This document shows positions 7,028 through 8,158 of a stretch of DNA of 8,158 nucleotides, in pieces (the stretch's first letter is position 1; every line of letters starts with the position of its first letter). The DNA is taken from the NCBI GenBank assembly GCA_905197385.1, contig CAJJYO010000063.1:1-8158 (forward strand). The letters are read 5' to 3'. The notes under the pieces were generated by a model. That model was given only the letters and a program-made list of their open reading frames with translations. It had not been told where the DNA came from and ran no database searches. This DNA comes from an uncultured Collinsella sp. Lineage in GTDB: Bacteria > Actinomycetota > Coriobacteriia > Coriobacteriales > Coriobacteriaceae. The position numbers were made by a program, and so were the translations under genes.

Positions 7028-7922
7028 CTTGGCCTCCTTGATCAAACTGAATCATTTCGCCAAGAATACGAGAGAGCTCTTCCTCGTCTTTAAACTCAAT
7101 CTCAATCTTATTCTTCCCTCGCGAGCTCTTCACACGTACGTTCGTATTAAAAACCTGACGAAGCACGCGGGCAGCCTTTTTAAAAGACTGAGGCGTTGCA
7201 GGCCTCGGAGTCTTAGGTGTCTCTCCGGCAGAAAACAATGGAGCAAGATTTTCTGTCGCTCTTACGGAAAGGCCCTCTGCAACAACCTTCTCTGCAAGTC
7301 GAATTCGAGCGTCCTCATAGGGAACTGCAAGAATAGCACGCGCATGACCAGCAGTAAGTTTGCCCTCAAAAATCATCTGCTGAACAACTTCAGGGAGATC
7401 GAGAAGGCGCAGTGAGTTTGTAATTGCAGAGCGTGACTTGCTTACCGCCCTCGACAATGCCTCCTGGGTCATACCGCTGGCATCGATGAGCTGACGATAG
7501 CCCTTAGCCTCTTCGACGGGATTCAGATCAGAACGTTGAAGGTTTTCGATAAGAGCAAGAGCCAGCATCTCTTCATCGTTAACATCTTTAATGATGACAG
7601 GCAGTTCCTCAAGACCAGCAAGCTTTGAAGCTTGGTAACGACGCTCACCAGCAATGATCTCATAGCCGTTTCCATGCTTGCGAACCAAAAGCGGCTGCAA
7701 AACGCCGTGTTCTTGGATTGACTCGCTTAACTCGCGAAGTTCGGTTTCGTTAAAATGAATTCGTGGCTGATTAGGGTTGGGAACGATATCCTCAATAGGT
7801 AGCTTTGTTTCAGATGCGGCATTTGAAGCCGATGCAGCCGAACCACCGGTCTCATACTCGGCCTCTGAGACCAAAGCATTGAGTCCACGTCCCAATCCGC
7901 CACGTTTCTTTACACTAGGCAC
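7017..7922 (-). CDS. parB: Chromosome-partitioning protein ParB (Spo0J family)
   Basis: ParB binds parS, hydrolyses CTP and spreads as a clamp on the DNA, forming the complex moved by ParA. The 301-residue length is normal. The N-terminus has the basic GLGRGLNALV segment expected to stimulate ParA. The CTP-binding domain (about 40-135) shows NPNQPRIHF, GVLQPLLVR, GERRYQAS (92-99) and ENLQRSD (126-132). The parS-binding helix-turn-helix lies at about 150-172 (MTQEALSRAVSKSRSAITNS), followed by KLTAGHARAIL. The C-terminal dimerisation domain is at about 245-295. The start is a GTG at 7922, preceded by GGTGATC, which matches the Shine-Dalgarno region of 16S rRNA. It overlaps the end of parA by 8 bases and itself overlaps the small membrane protein gene downstream. 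GC content appears clearly lower than in dinG or ddl. Confidence 0.97.
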   Translation of the reverse strand: MPSVKKRGGLGRGLNALVSEAEYETGGSAASASNAASETKLPIEDIVPNPNQPRIHFNETELRELSESIQEHGVLQPLLVRKHGNGYEIIAGERRYQASKLAGLEELPVIIKDVNDEEMLALALIENLQRSDLNPVEEAKGYRQLIDASGMTQEALSRAVSKSRSAITNSLRLLDLPEVVQQMIFEGKLTAGHARAILAVPYEDARIRLAEKVVAEGLSVRATENLAPLFSAGETPKTPRPATPQSFKKAARVLRQVFNTNVRVKSSRGKNKIEIEFKDEEELSRILGEMIQFDQGGQDEE

Positions 7923-8158
7923 GCTTGATCACCTCTTTTGCAAGGTTCATATACGCTTTTGCACCCTTATTTTGAGGTGCATAGGTAATTACCGGTTCTC
8001 CAAAAGACGGAGCTTCGGAGATTTTAACCGTACGGGGGATCAGCGTCTTAAACGCCTTATCACCAAAGTACGATTGAACCTCCTCAACAACCTGATTCGA
8101 TAGAGAAGTACGCGAGTCATACATGGTCATAAGCACACCATAGGTGTCTAAGCCCTTG
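7915..8158 (-). CDS. parA: Chromosome-partitioning ATPase ParA (Soj family), C-terminal part (5' end outside window)
   Basis: The - strand frame stays open to the window edge, giving about the last 80 residues of a Soj/ParA ATPase of usual size about 255-260. It reads GLDTYGVLMTMYDSRTSLS, then EEVQSYFGDK, LIPRTVKISEAPSFGEPVI, and ends GAKAYMNLAKEVIKRA, following the Soj C-terminus closely. The Walker motifs lie beyond the window. The apparent GTG start at 8136 is internal, not the real start. ParA makes ATP-dependent gradients on the nucleoid that pull ParB-parS complexes apart. It overlaps parB by 8 bases and heads the parA-parB-small membrane protein unit as far as can be seen. Confidence 0.95.
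   Translation of the reverse strand, partial: KGLDTYGVLMTMYDSRTSLSNQVVEEVQSYFGDKAFKTLIPRTVKISEAPSFGEPVITYAPQNKGAKAYMNLAKEVIKRA

Noticed and set aside
6574..8158. Replication origin (DnaA boxes) near parAB
   Set aside because: No TTATCCACA-like boxes or AT-rich unwinding region were seen; only the parS-like site supports proximity to the origin.

Overview
The window looks like core chromosome of an actinobacterium (Actinomycetota), most probably of the class Coriobacteriia and Collinsella-like. This rests on high GC in most genes, a tandem WYL-regulator pair of the PafB/PafC type, and the general look of the proteins. The placement is inference; no rRNA or other marker is present. No mobile element, CRISPR array or tRNA was seen.

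Layout. On the + strand, positions 2-1589 hold the end of one WYL-domain regulator and a complete second one, overlapping by 14 bases (a pafBC-like pair). Facing them on the - strand is a two-gene unit: ddl (D-alanine--D-alanine ligase, 4470-5435), overlapping by 7 bases a large DinG-type helicase with an N-terminal DEDD exonuclease (4476 down to about 1586). The helicase frame is broken just before conserved motif VI. The expected last 60 or so residues lie in another frame, and that frame's stop overlaps the pafC-like stop by 4 bases. A short divergent promoter region (5436-5520) separates ddl from rlmN (5521-6573, +), which encodes a radical-SAM 23S rRNA/tRNA methyltransferase.

The 199-base gap 6574-6772 holds a parS-like site, the rlmN terminator hairpin and a second hairpin oriented to end the opposing operon. 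On the - strand from the right edge come the end of parA, then parB and a small single-pass membrane protein gene, all overlapping. This is a ParABS segregation locus with its own parS-like site, so the window probably lies in the origin-proximal part of the chromosome. No DnaA-box cluster is visible.

How the genes fit together: ParA, ParB and parS segregate the chromosome; Ddl supplies the D-Ala-D-Ala dipeptide for peptidoglycan; RlmN modifies the translation machinery; DinG and PafBC-type proteins are both tied to DNA-damage handling in other bacteria. The points most worth checking are the 4-bp GGCC-type frameshift in dinG, the small membrane protein coupled to parB, and the parS-like site inside the rlmN 3' untranslated region. 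Nothing here amounts clearly to a new system.
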